DNA from: an uncultured Clostridia bacterium
GTDB taxonomy: Bacteria; Bacillota; Clostridia; Christensenellales; Aristaeellaceae
NCBI GenBank assembly: GCA_946536315.1
Contig: CAMNEH010000003.1
Span: 1 to 60,501 of the forward strand
Direction: 5' to 3'
DNA: 60,501 nucleotides
The notes below the pieces were generated by a model that was not told the origin of the DNA, searched no databases, and saw nothing but the letters and a program-made list of their open reading frames with translations. A program made the translations under genes and the position numbers. Positions 34,477-43,389 of the stretch are shown in pieces (positions within the stretch are counted from its first letter, which is position 1; each line of letters opens with the position of its first letter).

Positions 34477-35283
34477 TTGAAAACAGCACGCGCATGGCTG
34501 ATCGCGCTTTTGCTGCTGCTGACGCTCGGATGCCTGTCCTGCGCCTCGGCCGAAGCCAAGTATCCCGCTGCCGCGAAATCCCCCAAGACCAACGGAAAGC
34601 TGCGCGTGGACGCTAACCACACCAAGGAAGGCTACTTCCTGGCCAGCATTTCCAAAAAGAGTAATAAAAAAATGAAAATGCGCGTGGTCAAGGGCAAAGT
34701 GACGCTGACCTATGACCTGAACAACGGGGCGAATTACGAGGTGTTCCCCTTCCAGCTGGGCGACGGCAAGTACGAGATCTCCCTGTACGAAAACGTATCC
34801 GGCAAGAAATACTCCGCCGCGGGGAAGATCACCGTAACCGTCAAGCTGACTGATCCGAACGGGCCCTTCCTTTACCCTAACCAGTACGTCAATTATACCG
34901 CGAAATCCAAGGTCGTGCTGCAGGCGGACAAGATCTGCAAGGACAAAACGCCCCAGCAGGCCTTCGACGCGGTCTGTTCCTACATGAAGTCCTCGTTCGT
35001 CTATGACTTCATCAAGGCCACGAACATCAAGGCCGGCGAGCTGCCGGACATCGACGGCTGCTTTGACAAGCACATGGGCGTCTGCCAGGACCTGTCCGCC
35101 ATCATGATCGCCATGCTCCGCTCGCAGGGCATCCCGTCCAAGCTGATGATCGGCTACGCCGGCAAGCAATACCACGCCTGGACGATGACCATCATCGACG
35201 GCGAGGAGGTCTTCTACGACCCCACCGCCGCCCTGAACGCGATCAATAAAACGAAAACCTACACCACCGAACGATATTACTGA
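34477..35283 (+). CDS. Exported transglutaminase-like protein
   Basis: 268 residues from TTG 34477, which is preceded by AAAGGAGGGGG; the open frame begins earlier at 34378 but no site supports it. Signal peptide LKTARAWLIALLLLLTLGCL, possibly cut at ASA. The C-terminal half holds a papain-like transglutaminase core: Cys in GVCQDLSA, His in QYHAWTM and Asp in VFYDPTA. In Clostridia such exported proteins act on peptide bonds or cross-links in the cell envelope. It closes the type VII locus, 118 bases after the EssC-like gene; a cell-wall role for secretion is inferred. Confidence 0.85.
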   Translation: MKTARAWLIALLLLLTLGCLSCASAEAKYPAAAKSPKTNGKLRVDANHTKEGYFLASISKKSNKKMKMRVVKGKVTLTYDLNNGANYEVFPFQLGDGKYEISLYENVSGKKYSAAGKITVTVKLTDPNGPFLYPNQYVNYTAKSKVVLQADKICKDKTPQQAFDAVCSYMKSSFVYDFIKATNIKAGELPDIDGCFDKHMGVCQDLSAIMIAMLRSQGIPSKLMIGYAGKQYHAWTMTIIDGEEVFYDPTAALNAINKTKTYTTERYY

Positions 35284-35312
35284 ACCGTCACTGCCCGAAA
35301 GGAGCGCGTCAA

Positions 35313-36365
35313 ATGAGTCGCAAAAACGTGAAAAACGGACTTACCCCCGCGGAGCTGAGCAACTTCTGCGGCCAGGTCGCCCTGATCCGCGAAGCGGGCC
35401 TTCCGCTGTACGACGGGATGGAGACGCTGGCCGGTGCTGCTGAACAGACCGGCGAAAAGGGCGACATCTTCAAATCCGCCAGTCAGGGCGTCACCGAGAC
35501 CGGTTCCCTGTACGAGGCGCTCAAAAACGACGGCCGCTGGCCCGAGTACCTGGTCGAGATGGTCGGCATCGGCGAACGCTCCGGCCAGCTGGAAAAGGTC
35601 ATGCGCGGCCTGGAGGAATACTACGCGCGCGAGGACCGCATCCGCAGTTCCGTGGTCGGGGCGGTCACCTATCCGCTGGTGCTGGGCGTGCTGCTGGTGA
35701 TCATCGTGCTCATCCTGCTGCTCAGGGTGCTGCCGGTGTTCCAGCGCGTGCTGGGCTCCATGGGCGTCGGCATGTCCGAATCCAGCAGCATGATGATGCG
35801 TATCGGCTCCGCCTTCGGCTGGGTCGTGCTCGCGCTGGTCGGGGTGCTCGTGCTGGGCGTGCTGGTCATGCTCGCGCTGTCCCGCACCAAGCACCGCGAC
35901 AAGGTGATGGCCTTCATTCAGAAATTTCCGGTCATCCAGCGGCTCAACCGCCGGCTGTCCGCATCCCGCGTGTCCAGCGTGCTGTCCATGATGCTGTCCA
36001 GCGGTTTCCCCACCGGCGAGGCCCTCGAAATGACCGCAAAGGTGCTGTCTGACCGCGACGCCGCGAAAAAGGTCGAATCCATCCGCGCGTCCCTGGAGGA
36101 GGGCAAAACCTTTGCCGACGCGCTGGCCGAAACCAACCTGTTTGAAACCCTGCACGAGCGCATGATCCGCATGGGCTCCGCCACCGGCCACGAGGACCAG
36201 GTGCTCGCCAAGCTTTCCCAGCTGTATGAGGAGCAGGTCGAGGACAGCATTACCCGCCTGGTCTCCATCATCGAGCCGACGCTGGTCGCGCTGCTGGCCG
36301 TCGTCATCGGCGCGGTGCTGCTGACGGTGATGCTGCCGATGGCCGGCATTCTCTCCACCCTGTAA
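35313..36365 (+). CDS. PilC/GspF-like inner-membrane platform protein
   Basis: 350 residues with two T2SSF domains (about 15-135 and 215-340), each ending in hydrophobic helices (LGVLLVIIVLILLLRVLPVF and LVALLAVVIGAVLLTVMLPM). The tandem cytosolic domains and three or so helices are the hallmark of the platform protein that couples the ATPase to pilus assembly. AAAGGAG precedes ATG. It starts a tight operon of pilin-like genes and a PilT-like ATPase. Confidence 0.92.
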   Translation: MSRKNVKNGLTPAELSNFCGQVALIREAGLPLYDGMETLAGAAEQTGEKGDIFKSASQGVTETGSLYEALKNDGRWPEYLVEMVGIGERSGQLEKVMRGLEEYYAREDRIRSSVVGAVTYPLVLGVLLVIIVLILLLRVLPVFQRVLGSMGVGMSESSSMMMRIGSAFGWVVLALVGVLVLGVLVMLALSRTKHRDKVMAFIQKFPVIQRLNRRLSASRVSSVLSMMLSSGFPTGEALEMTAKVLSDRDAAKKVESIRASLEEGKTFADALAETNLFETLHERMIRMGSATGHEDQVLAKLSQLYEEQVEDSITRLVSIIEPTLVALLAVVIGAVLLTVMLPMAGILSTL

Positions 36366-36392
36366 GCCCGTTCCGGCAGAAAGGGGCATTCA

Positions 36393-36899
36393 ATGAGCAT
36401 TCGCGACATCATCAAGGTCCTGCTGATTATCGCGCTGATCGCGGCAGCCCTGGCGGTGTTCGGCCGTGTGGAAAACGTTCAGAGCCGGGAGGAGTCCGTG
36501 ATCGTCCGCGACGCGGTCCGTCAGGCCGCCATCACCTGCTACGCGGTCGAGGGCGCTTATCCCGACAGCGTGGAATACCTGCGTGAGCACTATCAGCTGG
36601 CATATGACGAGGACCGCTACGCCGTCACCCTGGACGCCTTTGCCTCCAACCTGATCCCCGATATCTACATCGAGGACCGCTACGCCCCGCCCACCGACCC
36701 CATGGCGCAGTCCGCCGGGGACGACGGCTGGGACGAAGAAGACGAGGTCTGGGATGAGGAGGCCGTGGACGACGGTGAGGACATCGCCGGCGAAGAGGCC
36801 GAAGATCCGGCAGACGAAGAAGCATCCGGCGAAGCCGTGACCGGCGAGGAAGCCGAAGAGCCGGTCAGCGAAGAAGCAGCGGAAGAGGGGGGCGAATAA
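36393..36899 (+). CDS. Membrane-anchored pilin-like protein with an acidic tail
   Basis: 168 residues: an N-terminal hydrophobic helix (about 5-23), a short globular part (about 30-105) like the core of minor pilins, and a 60-residue Glu/Asp-rich tail (WDEEDEVWDEE..., EEAEEPVSEEAAEEGGE). No standard G/xxxxE cleavage site is visible. The operon position suggests a pseudopilin, but the sequence alone does not prove it. Confidence 0.6.
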   Translation: MSIRDIIKVLLIIALIAAALAVFGRVENVQSREESVIVRDAVRQAAITCYAVEGAYPDSVEYLREHYQLAYDEDRYAVTLDAFASNLIPDIYIEDRYAPPTDPMAQSAGDDGWDEEDEVWDEEAVDDGEDIAGEEAEDPADEEASGEAVTGEEAEEPVSEEAAEEGGE

Positions 36900-37385
36900 A
36901 TGGCTGGCAGAAAGACCGCCCAGGGGCACTCCATCTCCGGTGTCTTCGTGTTCCTGCTGTTAGGGCTGTTCGCGGTGTTTTCCACGGTGATGGTCCTGCT
37001 GGGCGCACGCGCCTACCGCAACGTCACCCAGGCGCAGGCGGCGCACAATGCCGGGCGTATCGCCCCGGCCTATATGCGCAGCATGGTGCGCGCCGCGGAC
37101 GAGACCGGCACCATCCGCATCGCGCAGGCGGACGACGGGTCCGACATGCTGGTCTTTGAGCAGACCTACGACGACGAGGACGTCGTCACCTATATTTACT
37201 GCCACGAGGGCACGCTGCTGGAGCGTTTCGCCAGCGCCGACCTCGAGTTTGAGCCCGGCGAGGGCGAGACGGTCTGTCCCCTGGACGGGATGCGCCTTTC
37301 GCTCCGGGAAGGGTTGCTGAACGTCGTTCTGACCCTGGACGGGCAGGATACCGAGATGAACATCGCGCTGTACTCAGCGCTGTAA
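36900..37385 (+). CDS. DUF4860-like pseudopilin
   Basis: 161 residues with an N-terminal helix preceded by a Ser-Gly site (HSISG-VFVFLLLGLFAVF), then a soluble domain with ADLEFEPGEGETVCP near the C-terminus. It resembles DUF4860 proteins that occur in clostridial pilus operons. Its ATG directly follows the previous TAA, so translation is coupled. Confidence 0.65.
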   Translation: MAGRKTAQGHSISGVFVFLLLGLFAVFSTVMVLLGARAYRNVTQAQAAHNAGRIAPAYMRSMVRAADETGTIRIAQADDGSDMLVFEQTYDDEDVVTYIYCHEGTLLERFASADLEFEPGEGETVCPLDGMRLSLREGLLNVVLTLDGQDTEMNIALYSAL

Positions 37386-37394
37386 GGAGACGGT

Positions 37395-37802
37395 ATGAAA
37401 TCAGGCAATCGCAGCAATGCGCTGCTGGTGGAGCTGCTGATCGTCATCATGTTTTTCATGCTGGCGGCCACGACCCTGCTCCAGGTGTTCACCGCCGCCG
37501 GACGCCAGTCCGACCGGTCCGGGCAGACCATCGCGGCGCTGAATACCGCGCAGGATCTGATCGACCGGCTGTACGCTTCCGATGCCCCGGACGCCCTGCT
37601 CGCTGAAAACGGGTTCTCCGTCTCAGCGGACGGGACCTGGCTGCGCGCGCAGGACCGGGACGGCCTGAGCGCGCGCGTGACCCTGCGCGACGAGCCGACC
37701 GCGTCGGGCGTGCTGCGCCGCTTTGAGGTCAGCGTGCTCAATGGGGAGAACGAAGCGCTGATCACGCTTGATCACGCGCGGTATGAGGAGGTAGCACCAT
37801 GA
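37395..37802 (+). CDS. Type IV pilin-like protein
   Basis: 135 residues. The N-terminus NALLVELLIVIMFFMLAATTLL keeps the core of a class III helix, with Glu near position +5, like LIELLIVI in prepilins; the Gly at -1 is replaced by Asn or Ala. A prepilin peptidase is not encoded in the window. RBS AAGGAGA. It overlaps the next gene by four bases. Confidence 0.7.
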   Translation: MKSGNRSNALLVELLIVIMFFMLAATTLLQVFTAAGRQSDRSGQTIAALNTAQDLIDRLYASDAPDALLAENGFSVSADGTWLRAQDRDGLSARVTLRDEPTASGVLRRFEVSVLNGENEALITLDHARYEEVAP

Positions 37803-38242
37803 AAAAGCGCGCAAGCGCCCTCTCGTTCGGTCCCGGCGCGTCCTCGCTGATCCTGATCTTCGTGGTCCTCAGCATGACGGTGCTCGGGATGCTCGCACTG
37901 CTTTCTGCGCAGAACGACCTCCACCTGAGCCAGCGCAGCGCACAGGTGATCGAGGCCCAGTACCGCCTGAGCAGCCAGGCCGAGAAACGGCGGGCGGACA
38001 TTGACGAAATATTGACTCAATGCCGCCAAGGCGCCGACACACAGGACGCTTATCTTGAAGCCGTGGCGGCGGCACTGCCCGACGGCGTCACGCTGGACGG
38101 GGACACGCTCGCCTTTTCCGTCACCGACGGCAGCCGCACCATCCGCTGCCGGCTCAGGCTGCACGGCCTGAACGACATCCAGCGCGCGTCCTGGGTCACC
38201 CACAGCCTGACCGCGGAAACGGAGGACAGCTCATGGAACTGA
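37799..38242 (+). CDS. Minor pilin-like protein (PilX/PilV type)
   Basis: 147 residues. A short basic leader, then ASSLILIFVVLSMTVLGMLALLSA as the membrane helix, a helical region (LSQRSAQVIEAQYRLSSQAEKRR) and a small beta part. It lacks the +5 Glu, as many GspK/PilX-like minor pilins do. ATG overlaps the previous stop and the gene overlaps the ATPase gene by ten bases. Confidence 0.6.
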   Translation: MKKRASALSFGPGASSLILIFVVLSMTVLGMLALLSAQNDLHLSQRSAQVIEAQYRLSSQAEKRRADIDEILTQCRQGADTQDAYLEAVAAALPDGVTLDGDTLAFSVTDGSRTIRCRLRLHGLNDIQRASWVTHSLTAETEDSSWN

Positions 38243-39282
38243 TCGAACTGCTGCAGCAGGCCGTCCAGTGGGGCGGCTCAGACATCTTTATCGTGCCCGG
38301 CGCGCCGGTGACCGTAAAGGTCGCCAGCCAGATGAAGCCCATCGGCGACCGGCTGAGTCCCGATAACTCCGAAAAACTGGTACAGAGCATGTACGAGCTC
38401 GCGCACCGCGACTTTCAGCTGCTGTACAGGGAGGGCGACGACGACTTCTCCTTCGCCATCCTGAACGTCAGCCGTTTCCGCTGCAACGCCTACCGCCAGC
38501 GCGGCACGACGGCCGCGATCTGCCGTATCGTCAATTTTGAGCTGCCCGACCCGAAGAGCATGCATATCCCGCAGCTCGTCATGGACTTGGCCGCCATGCG
38601 CAGCGGCATGATTCTGGTGACCGGACCCGCCGGCAGCGGCAAATCCACCACGCTGGCCTGTATACTGGACCGCATCAATTCCGAGCGCCACGCGCACATC
38701 GTGACCATCGAAGACCCGATCGAATACCTGCATCGGCACAAGCAGTCGCTGGTCTCTCAGCGCGAGGTGCCCAACGACGCGGCCACCTTCTCCCGCGCGC
38801 TGCGCGCCGCGCTGCGCCAGGCGCCGGACGTCATCATGCTGGGCGAAATGCGCGACCTGGACACCATCCGCACCGCGATCACGGCCGCCGAGACCGGGCA
38901 CTTGCTGCTCAGTTCGCTGCACACCATCGGCGCGGCCAAGACGGTGGACCGTATCATTGACACCTTCTCCGCTGAGCAGCAGGCGCAGATCCGTGTCCAG
39001 CTGTCCATGGTGCTGAAGGCCGTCGTATCCCAGCGCCTGGTGCCCACAGTAAACGGCGGGCGTACCCCCGTGTTCGAGGTCATGACCGTGAACGCGGCCA
39101 TCCAGAACATGATCCGCGACGGCCGCACCCACCAGATCGACAATGTCATTTACGGCGGCAGCGACAAAACCATGCTCTCCATGGACAGCGAGCTGGCCCG
39201 CCTGGTGCGCGAAAAGACGATCACCCGAGAAACCGCTATCCTGTTCGCGGCGAACCCGGATATCCTCGCCAAGCGCATTTAA
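38233..39282 (+). CDS. PilT-like secretion/pilus ATPase
   Basis: 349 residues, the size of PilT. Walker A GPAGSGKST (K137), Asp box TIEDPIEYLH, Walker B VIMLGEMRD (E205) and His box TGHLLLSSLHT are all intact. It lacks the long N-terminal domain of PilB/GspE. In known pili PilT retracts the fibre; here it is the only such ATPase in the operon, so it may also drive assembly. The C-terminus AANPDILAKRI is typical of the family. Confidence 0.92.
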   Translation: MELIELLQQAVQWGGSDIFIVPGAPVTVKVASQMKPIGDRLSPDNSEKLVQSMYELAHRDFQLLYREGDDDFSFAILNVSRFRCNAYRQRGTTAAICRIVNFELPDPKSMHIPQLVMDLAAMRSGMILVTGPAGSGKSTTLACILDRINSERHAHIVTIEDPIEYLHRHKQSLVSQREVPNDAATFSRALRAALRQAPDVIMLGEMRDLDTIRTAITAAETGHLLLSSLHTIGAAKTVDRIIDTFSAEQQAQIRVQLSMVLKAVVSQRLVPTVNGGRTPVFEVMTVNAAIQNMIRDGRTHQIDNVIYGGSDKTMLSMDSELARLVREKTITRETAILFAANPDILAKRI

Positions 39283-39308
39283 TAAATCTTTCGATTGCGA
39301 GGCCGACT

Positions 39309-40367
39309 ATGTTTGGACGAATGATGAACAGTTACTTCTACGGGAAGAGCGGGAAGGGCGATTTCACCCCCGACGACCTGCCGAAAAACCGCTGGGAGCT
39401 GTTCTGGGCGATGCTGCGCGTGCGCTTTTCCGCGCTGTGCCGGCTTAACCTGATGACCATCATCGCTTTCCTGCCCTACCTGCTGGTGGTGCTGATCAAC
39501 GTGCTCAACCTGATCACCAGCTGGTCGAGCGCGATCAGCTACCAGGACGCGCTGGCCACCGGCGCCGAGCTGTCCGAGGAGATCTACTCGCCGGCGCTGC
39601 TGGAGGTGTACGCGCGGTATACCGAGGCGAACGTGTTCAACCTTGCGCAGTACACGCGCGATATGACGCAGGCGTTTTTCTGGAGCATGCTGGTCTTCCT
39701 GATCCCGTCCCTGCTGGTCACCGGTCCGGTCGAGGCGGGCCTTGCATACGTCTGCCGCAACTGGGCACGCGACGAGCACGCCTTCATCTGGAGCGACTTC
39801 AAGGACGCCGTCAAGGATAACTGGAAGCAGGGCCTCGGCATTTCCGCGATCACCTCGGTCATTCCCATCATCATGTACGTGTGCTGGAATTTCTACGGCG
39901 ACATGGCGCAGAACAGCCTTTTCTTCATGCTTCCGCAGATCCTGGTCATCGTGCTCGGGCTGGTATGGTGGCTTGCGCTGGTCTTCTTCTATCCGCTGAT
40001 GGTCAGCTATAAGATGACCTTCTGCCAGCTGCTCAAGAACGGCGTGATGCTCTCGATCGGCCGCCTGCCGCACACAGTGGGCATCCGCCTGGTCACTATG
40101 GCCCCGGTCATTATTTGCGGGCTGCTGCTGTTCTTTACCTCGGTCGGCATGTACGCGCTGCTGGTGCTGGGCGCCTATTACCTGGTTGTCGGCGTCGCGC
40201 TGACCCGCTTCGTCTTCGCCAGTTTTACCAACTCTGTCTTTGACCGCTACATCAATTCCCACATCGATGGCGTGAAGGTCAACCGCGGCCTGTCCGAGGA
40301 TACCGACGAGGACGAAGAGGACGAAGCGCAGCCTGCGCCCGCGCCCGCCCGGGAAGAGTTTGCGTGA
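39309..40367 (+). CDS. Multi-pass membrane protein (YesL/DUF624-like)
   Basis: 352 residues with about six hydrophobic helices. It has KNRWELFWAMLRVRFSALCRLN near the N-terminus and an FKDAVKDNWKQGL segment before a helix, a pattern seen in YesL-like proteins. The C-terminus is acidic (EDTDEDEEDE) then Pro/Ala-rich and probably cytosolic. GAGG lies six bases before ATG. The stop overlaps the GTG of the next gene. Function unknown. Confidence 0.65.
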   Translation: MFGRMMNSYFYGKSGKGDFTPDDLPKNRWELFWAMLRVRFSALCRLNLMTIIAFLPYLLVVLINVLNLITSWSSAISYQDALATGAELSEEIYSPALLEVYARYTEANVFNLAQYTRDMTQAFFWSMLVFLIPSLLVTGPVEAGLAYVCRNWARDEHAFIWSDFKDAVKDNWKQGLGISAITSVIPIIMYVCWNFYGDMAQNSLFFMLPQILVIVLGLVWWLALVFFYPLMVSYKMTFCQLLKNGVMLSIGRLPHTVGIRLVTMAPVIICGLLLFFTSVGMYALLVLGAYYLVVGVALTRFVFASFTNSVFDRYINSHIDGVKVNRGLSEDTDEDEEDEAQPAPAPAREEFA

Positions 40368-41107
40368 GCGCCATGTACACGGATTTTGCTCAGGTTTACG
40401 ACCGTCTGATGCGCGACGTACCCTACGCAGAGTGGGCCCGGTATTACGCCGGGCTCCTTGATGTTTCCGGCGTCCTGCCCGGCGCGGCCGTCGTGGAGTG
40501 CGCCTGCGGCACCGGCAGTCTGACCATCCCCCTCGCCCGCATGGGATACCGGATGACCGGCGTCGACCTGAGCCCGGACATGCTGAACGCCGCGCAGGCA
40601 AAGGCGCGGGCGCAGGGCGTCCGCATTCCCTTTGTCCGGCAAAACATGCAGGCGCTGGCCGTTCAGCGGCCCGTGGACGCCGTGCTGGCCACCTGCGACG
40701 GCGTCAACTATCTGACGACGCCCCGGCAGGTCCAGGCCTTCATGACCGCCGCTTACGCCGCGCTGAAATCCGGCGGCGCGCTCGTCTTTGACGTTTCCAC
40801 GCCGCACAAGCTGCTCGATACCCTCGGCGACCGCCTCTTCACCCTGAGTGAGGAGGACCTGGTGTACGTCTGGCAGGGCGACGGCGACGGGCGGCTGTTT
40901 TCCATCCATATGGACATCTTTGCACAAAACGCCGACGGTACTTATACCCGGATCCAGGAGGACCAGCGCCAGCGCGCCCATACGCTGGACGAGCTGACAG
41001 ACTGGCTGCAGCAGGCCGGCTTCCGGGACATCCGCTGCTATGGCGACCGCACCATGGAACCCGCCGGCATCAATGACCTGCGCTGGCACATCAGCGCGCT
41101 GAAATGA
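40364..41107 (+). CDS. Class I SAM-dependent methyltransferase
   Basis: 247 residues from GTG 40364, which overlaps the previous TGA; an ATG three codons later is an alternative. The Rossmann methyltransferase motif I is VVECACGTGSLT (about 43-54) and motif II GVDLSPDMLN. The layout matches the YrrT/YcgJ-like family of small-molecule methyltransferases. The substrate cannot be predicted. Same transcription unit as hslO, 13 bases away. Confidence 0.85.
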   Translation: MSAMYTDFAQVYDRLMRDVPYAEWARYYAGLLDVSGVLPGAAVVECACGTGSLTIPLARMGYRMTGVDLSPDMLNAAQAKARAQGVRIPFVRQNMQALAVQRPVDAVLATCDGVNYLTTPRQVQAFMTAAYAALKSGGALVFDVSTPHKLLDTLGDRLFTLSEEDLVYVWQGDGDGRLFSIHMDIFAQNADGTYTRIQEDQRQRAHTLDELTDWLQQAGFRDIRCYGDRTMEPAGINDLRWHISALK

Positions 41108-41120
41108 AAGGAACCCTGTC

Positions 41121-42005
41121 ATGAACCAGCCTTTTCTGCCCGATGAAATGCTGCATATTACCCTGATGGACGGCCAGGCCCGCGCGCTGCTGTGCCGCAC
41201 GACCCAGCTGTCCAGGGACGCCGCGCGCATCCATCACCCCTCCAACACCGCCTGCGCCGCGCTCTCTCGCCTGATGAGCGGCACACTGATGCTGTCCGCC
41301 GTGATGAAAAACGCGACGGACTCCGTCACAGTCACCATCGCGGGCGACGGCCCCGTCGGCAAGCTGACTGCCGTTGGCATGCAAAACGCTGTCAAGGTCA
41401 CCGCTGAATACCCGCAGGCGGACGTTCCGCCGCGTGCGGACGGCCACCTGGACGTCGGCGCGCTGGTCGGCCGGCACGGCCGGATGTCCGTGGTCAAGGA
41501 CCTCGGCCTGGACCGCCCCTACGTCGGGCAGGTGAACCTGATCTCCGGCGAGATTGCCGAGGACTTCGCGCAGTACTACACCGCCTCCGAGCAGGTGCCG
41601 TCCCTGGTCGCCCTCGGCGCGCGCGTGTACGAGGGCGAGCCGCTCTCCACGGGCGGCATCCTGGTGCAGACCTTGCCCGGCTGCGCGGAGGAAACGCTCA
41701 GCCAGCTGGAGCTCAGGAGCATGCTGTTTGCCGACATCAGCCGCGAGCTCGCCGATCAGGCGCTGGATACGCTCGTCGATCTGTGGTTTGACGGGCTTAA
41801 GCCGGTCATCGTCAAGCGGGAGCCACTCGTCTACCGCTGCGACTGCTCGCGCGAGCGCATGTCCCGTGCCCTCGCTGCCCTCGGGCGCGACGAGCTGGAG
41901 GACATTCTCCGCACCGACGGCTTTGCGACCCTGACCTGCCACTTCTGCCGGACCGCTCGCGTCTTTTCTGAAGACGAGATCCGCAAGCTGCTGGAGAACG
42001 CATGA
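41121..42005 (+). CDS. hslO: Redox-regulated chaperone Hsp33
   Basis: 294 residues, the usual length. The C-terminal zinc switch is complete: C240-D-C242 in YRCDCSRERM and C273-HF-C276. These four cysteines release zinc and form disulfides under oxidative stress, which activates chaperone binding. Upstream, GGILVQTLPGC and ISGEIAEDFAQYYTASEQVP match the core domain. AAAGGA precedes ATG. The gene shares an ATGA overlap with the TPR gene after it. Confidence 0.96.
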   Translation: MNQPFLPDEMLHITLMDGQARALLCRTTQLSRDAARIHHPSNTACAALSRLMSGTLMLSAVMKNATDSVTVTIAGDGPVGKLTAVGMQNAVKVTAEYPQADVPPRADGHLDVGALVGRHGRMSVVKDLGLDRPYVGQVNLISGEIAEDFAQYYTASEQVPSLVALGARVYEGEPLSTGGILVQTLPGCAEETLSQLELRSMLFADISRELADQALDTLVDLWFDGLKPVIVKREPLVYRCDCSRERMSRALAALGRDELEDILRTDGFATLTCHFCRTARVFSEDEIRKLLENA

Positions 42006-43336
42006 CCGCGCCGCACGACAACCTGGTCCGCTTTGAGCGTTCCGCCGCCTACTGGATGTCCCGCGCCAGGCGGCATCACACGAATGCCGAGCATACCTCT
42101 GCGGGCCTGCTCTACCGTCAGGCGTACGAGCAGGTGCACCGGCAGGATATCGCGCTCAAGATGGCCGAGAATTACTATCAGATGGGGTGCTATTACGCTG
42201 CCCGGCGCACCGCCCTGAACCTGCTCACGAATACGCCGGACCTGCCGGAGGCCTATTACTGGCTCGGCGTGGCTGCCCTGCAGGAGGGCGACGAGGACCT
42301 GGGCGAGCGCGCGCTGGCGATGGCGCTGCAGAAGGGCCGCGACCTGCCGCTGGCGGACGACGCGCAGGACCTGCTCTGCGATTATCCGTGGACGGAGCCG
42401 GGCGTGTACCGCCGTTCCTGCCGCGCGGAAACGCTCTACGAGCGCGCGCTGGACTGCATTGAAGCCCGTTCCTCCCTTCACGCGGAGGTGCTCCTGCGCC
42501 GCGCGATCCGCCGCGGCGTCTGTCCCCAGGCGGAGGCGCTGCTGGGCGAGCTGCTCCTCTTCAGGCACGCGCCGCACCAGGCCGCGCGTTACCTGACCCG
42601 CGCTTCCCTGCGGCTGCCCGAGCAGGTGTCCGTCTGGGCGCTGCTGGCGCAGGCACTCTATGCCGATCACCGGCCTCAGGAGGCGCAGCGCGCGCTGGAT
42701 CAATGTCTGGTCCTGGCGCATACAGCGCAGGAGTGGAGCGTCGTCGGCGCGGCAGCCCGCATCCTGAACGCGCCGGATCAGGCGCTGACCGCGCTGCAGG
42801 CGCGTCTCAGGGACGAGCCGGAATCCAACGACCTGCTCCTCGTCATGGCCGCGATGCAGCTGAACGCCGGACACACCGGTCCGGCTATCCGCTGCCTGAA
42901 CGCGATCCTCTCGCGTGATCCGGACGACCGCGACGCGCGCGCCGCCTGGGCCACCATTCCCTATGGCATAATGCCGCCCTGCCGCTTCTACGAAGACCGC
43001 GCGCTGATCGAACGGCTGCTGGCCGATCCACCGCGCACGGGGCCGCGCGATTTCATCCGCCTCGCCCACGGCCTGACCGTCAGCCTGGGCGGCGCCGTCA
43101 CCTATGCCGAGGTGACGCAGCATATTCGCCCGCTCTGGGACCGCCTGCCGCCGCTGCAGCGCCGCCTGTGCGACTGGCAGGCCCTGTGGCCCAATGCCTT
43201 TTACCGCCTGATCCTGAGCGACTGCGGCATTGACGACCTGCCGCGCAACGCCGCGCTATGGCCCGTGCGCCATGGCCTGCGGAGGATCCGGCGGATGAAA
43301 AGATTCCTGAATCGTCTCCGGAAAGATCCCACCTGA
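42002..43336 (+). CDS. TPR-rich cytosolic protein
   Basis: 444 residues with no signal peptide or membrane helix. Helical repeats of TPR type run over at least residues 30-320 (AENYYQMGCYYAARRTALNLLTNTPDLPEAYYWLGVAAL is the clearest pair, read in two parts). The C-terminus is basic (RIRRMKRFLNRLRK). It starts inside the hslO stop. A protein-binding role is likely; nothing more specific can be said. Confidence 0.75.
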   Translation: MTAPHDNLVRFERSAAYWMSRARRHHTNAEHTSAGLLYRQAYEQVHRQDIALKMAENYYQMGCYYAARRTALNLLTNTPDLPEAYYWLGVAALQEGDEDLGERALAMALQKGRDLPLADDAQDLLCDYPWTEPGVYRRSCRAETLYERALDCIEARSSLHAEVLLRRAIRRGVCPQAEALLGELLLFRHAPHQAARYLTRASLRLPEQVSVWALLAQALYADHRPQEAQRALDQCLVLAHTAQEWSVVGAAARILNAPDQALTALQARLRDEPESNDLLLVMAAMQLNAGHTGPAIRCLNAILSRDPDDRDARAAWATIPYGIMPPCRFYEDRALIERLLADPPRTGPRDFIRLAHGLTVSLGGAVTYAEVTQHIRPLWDRLPPLQRRLCDWQALWPNAFYRLILSDCGIDDLPRNAALWPVRHGLRRIRRMKRFLNRLRKDPT

Positions 43337-43389
43337 GCGGCTGCACTGTGTCTTTCCGCGTGAACTATTGAACTCATTTCGGAGGTCCT

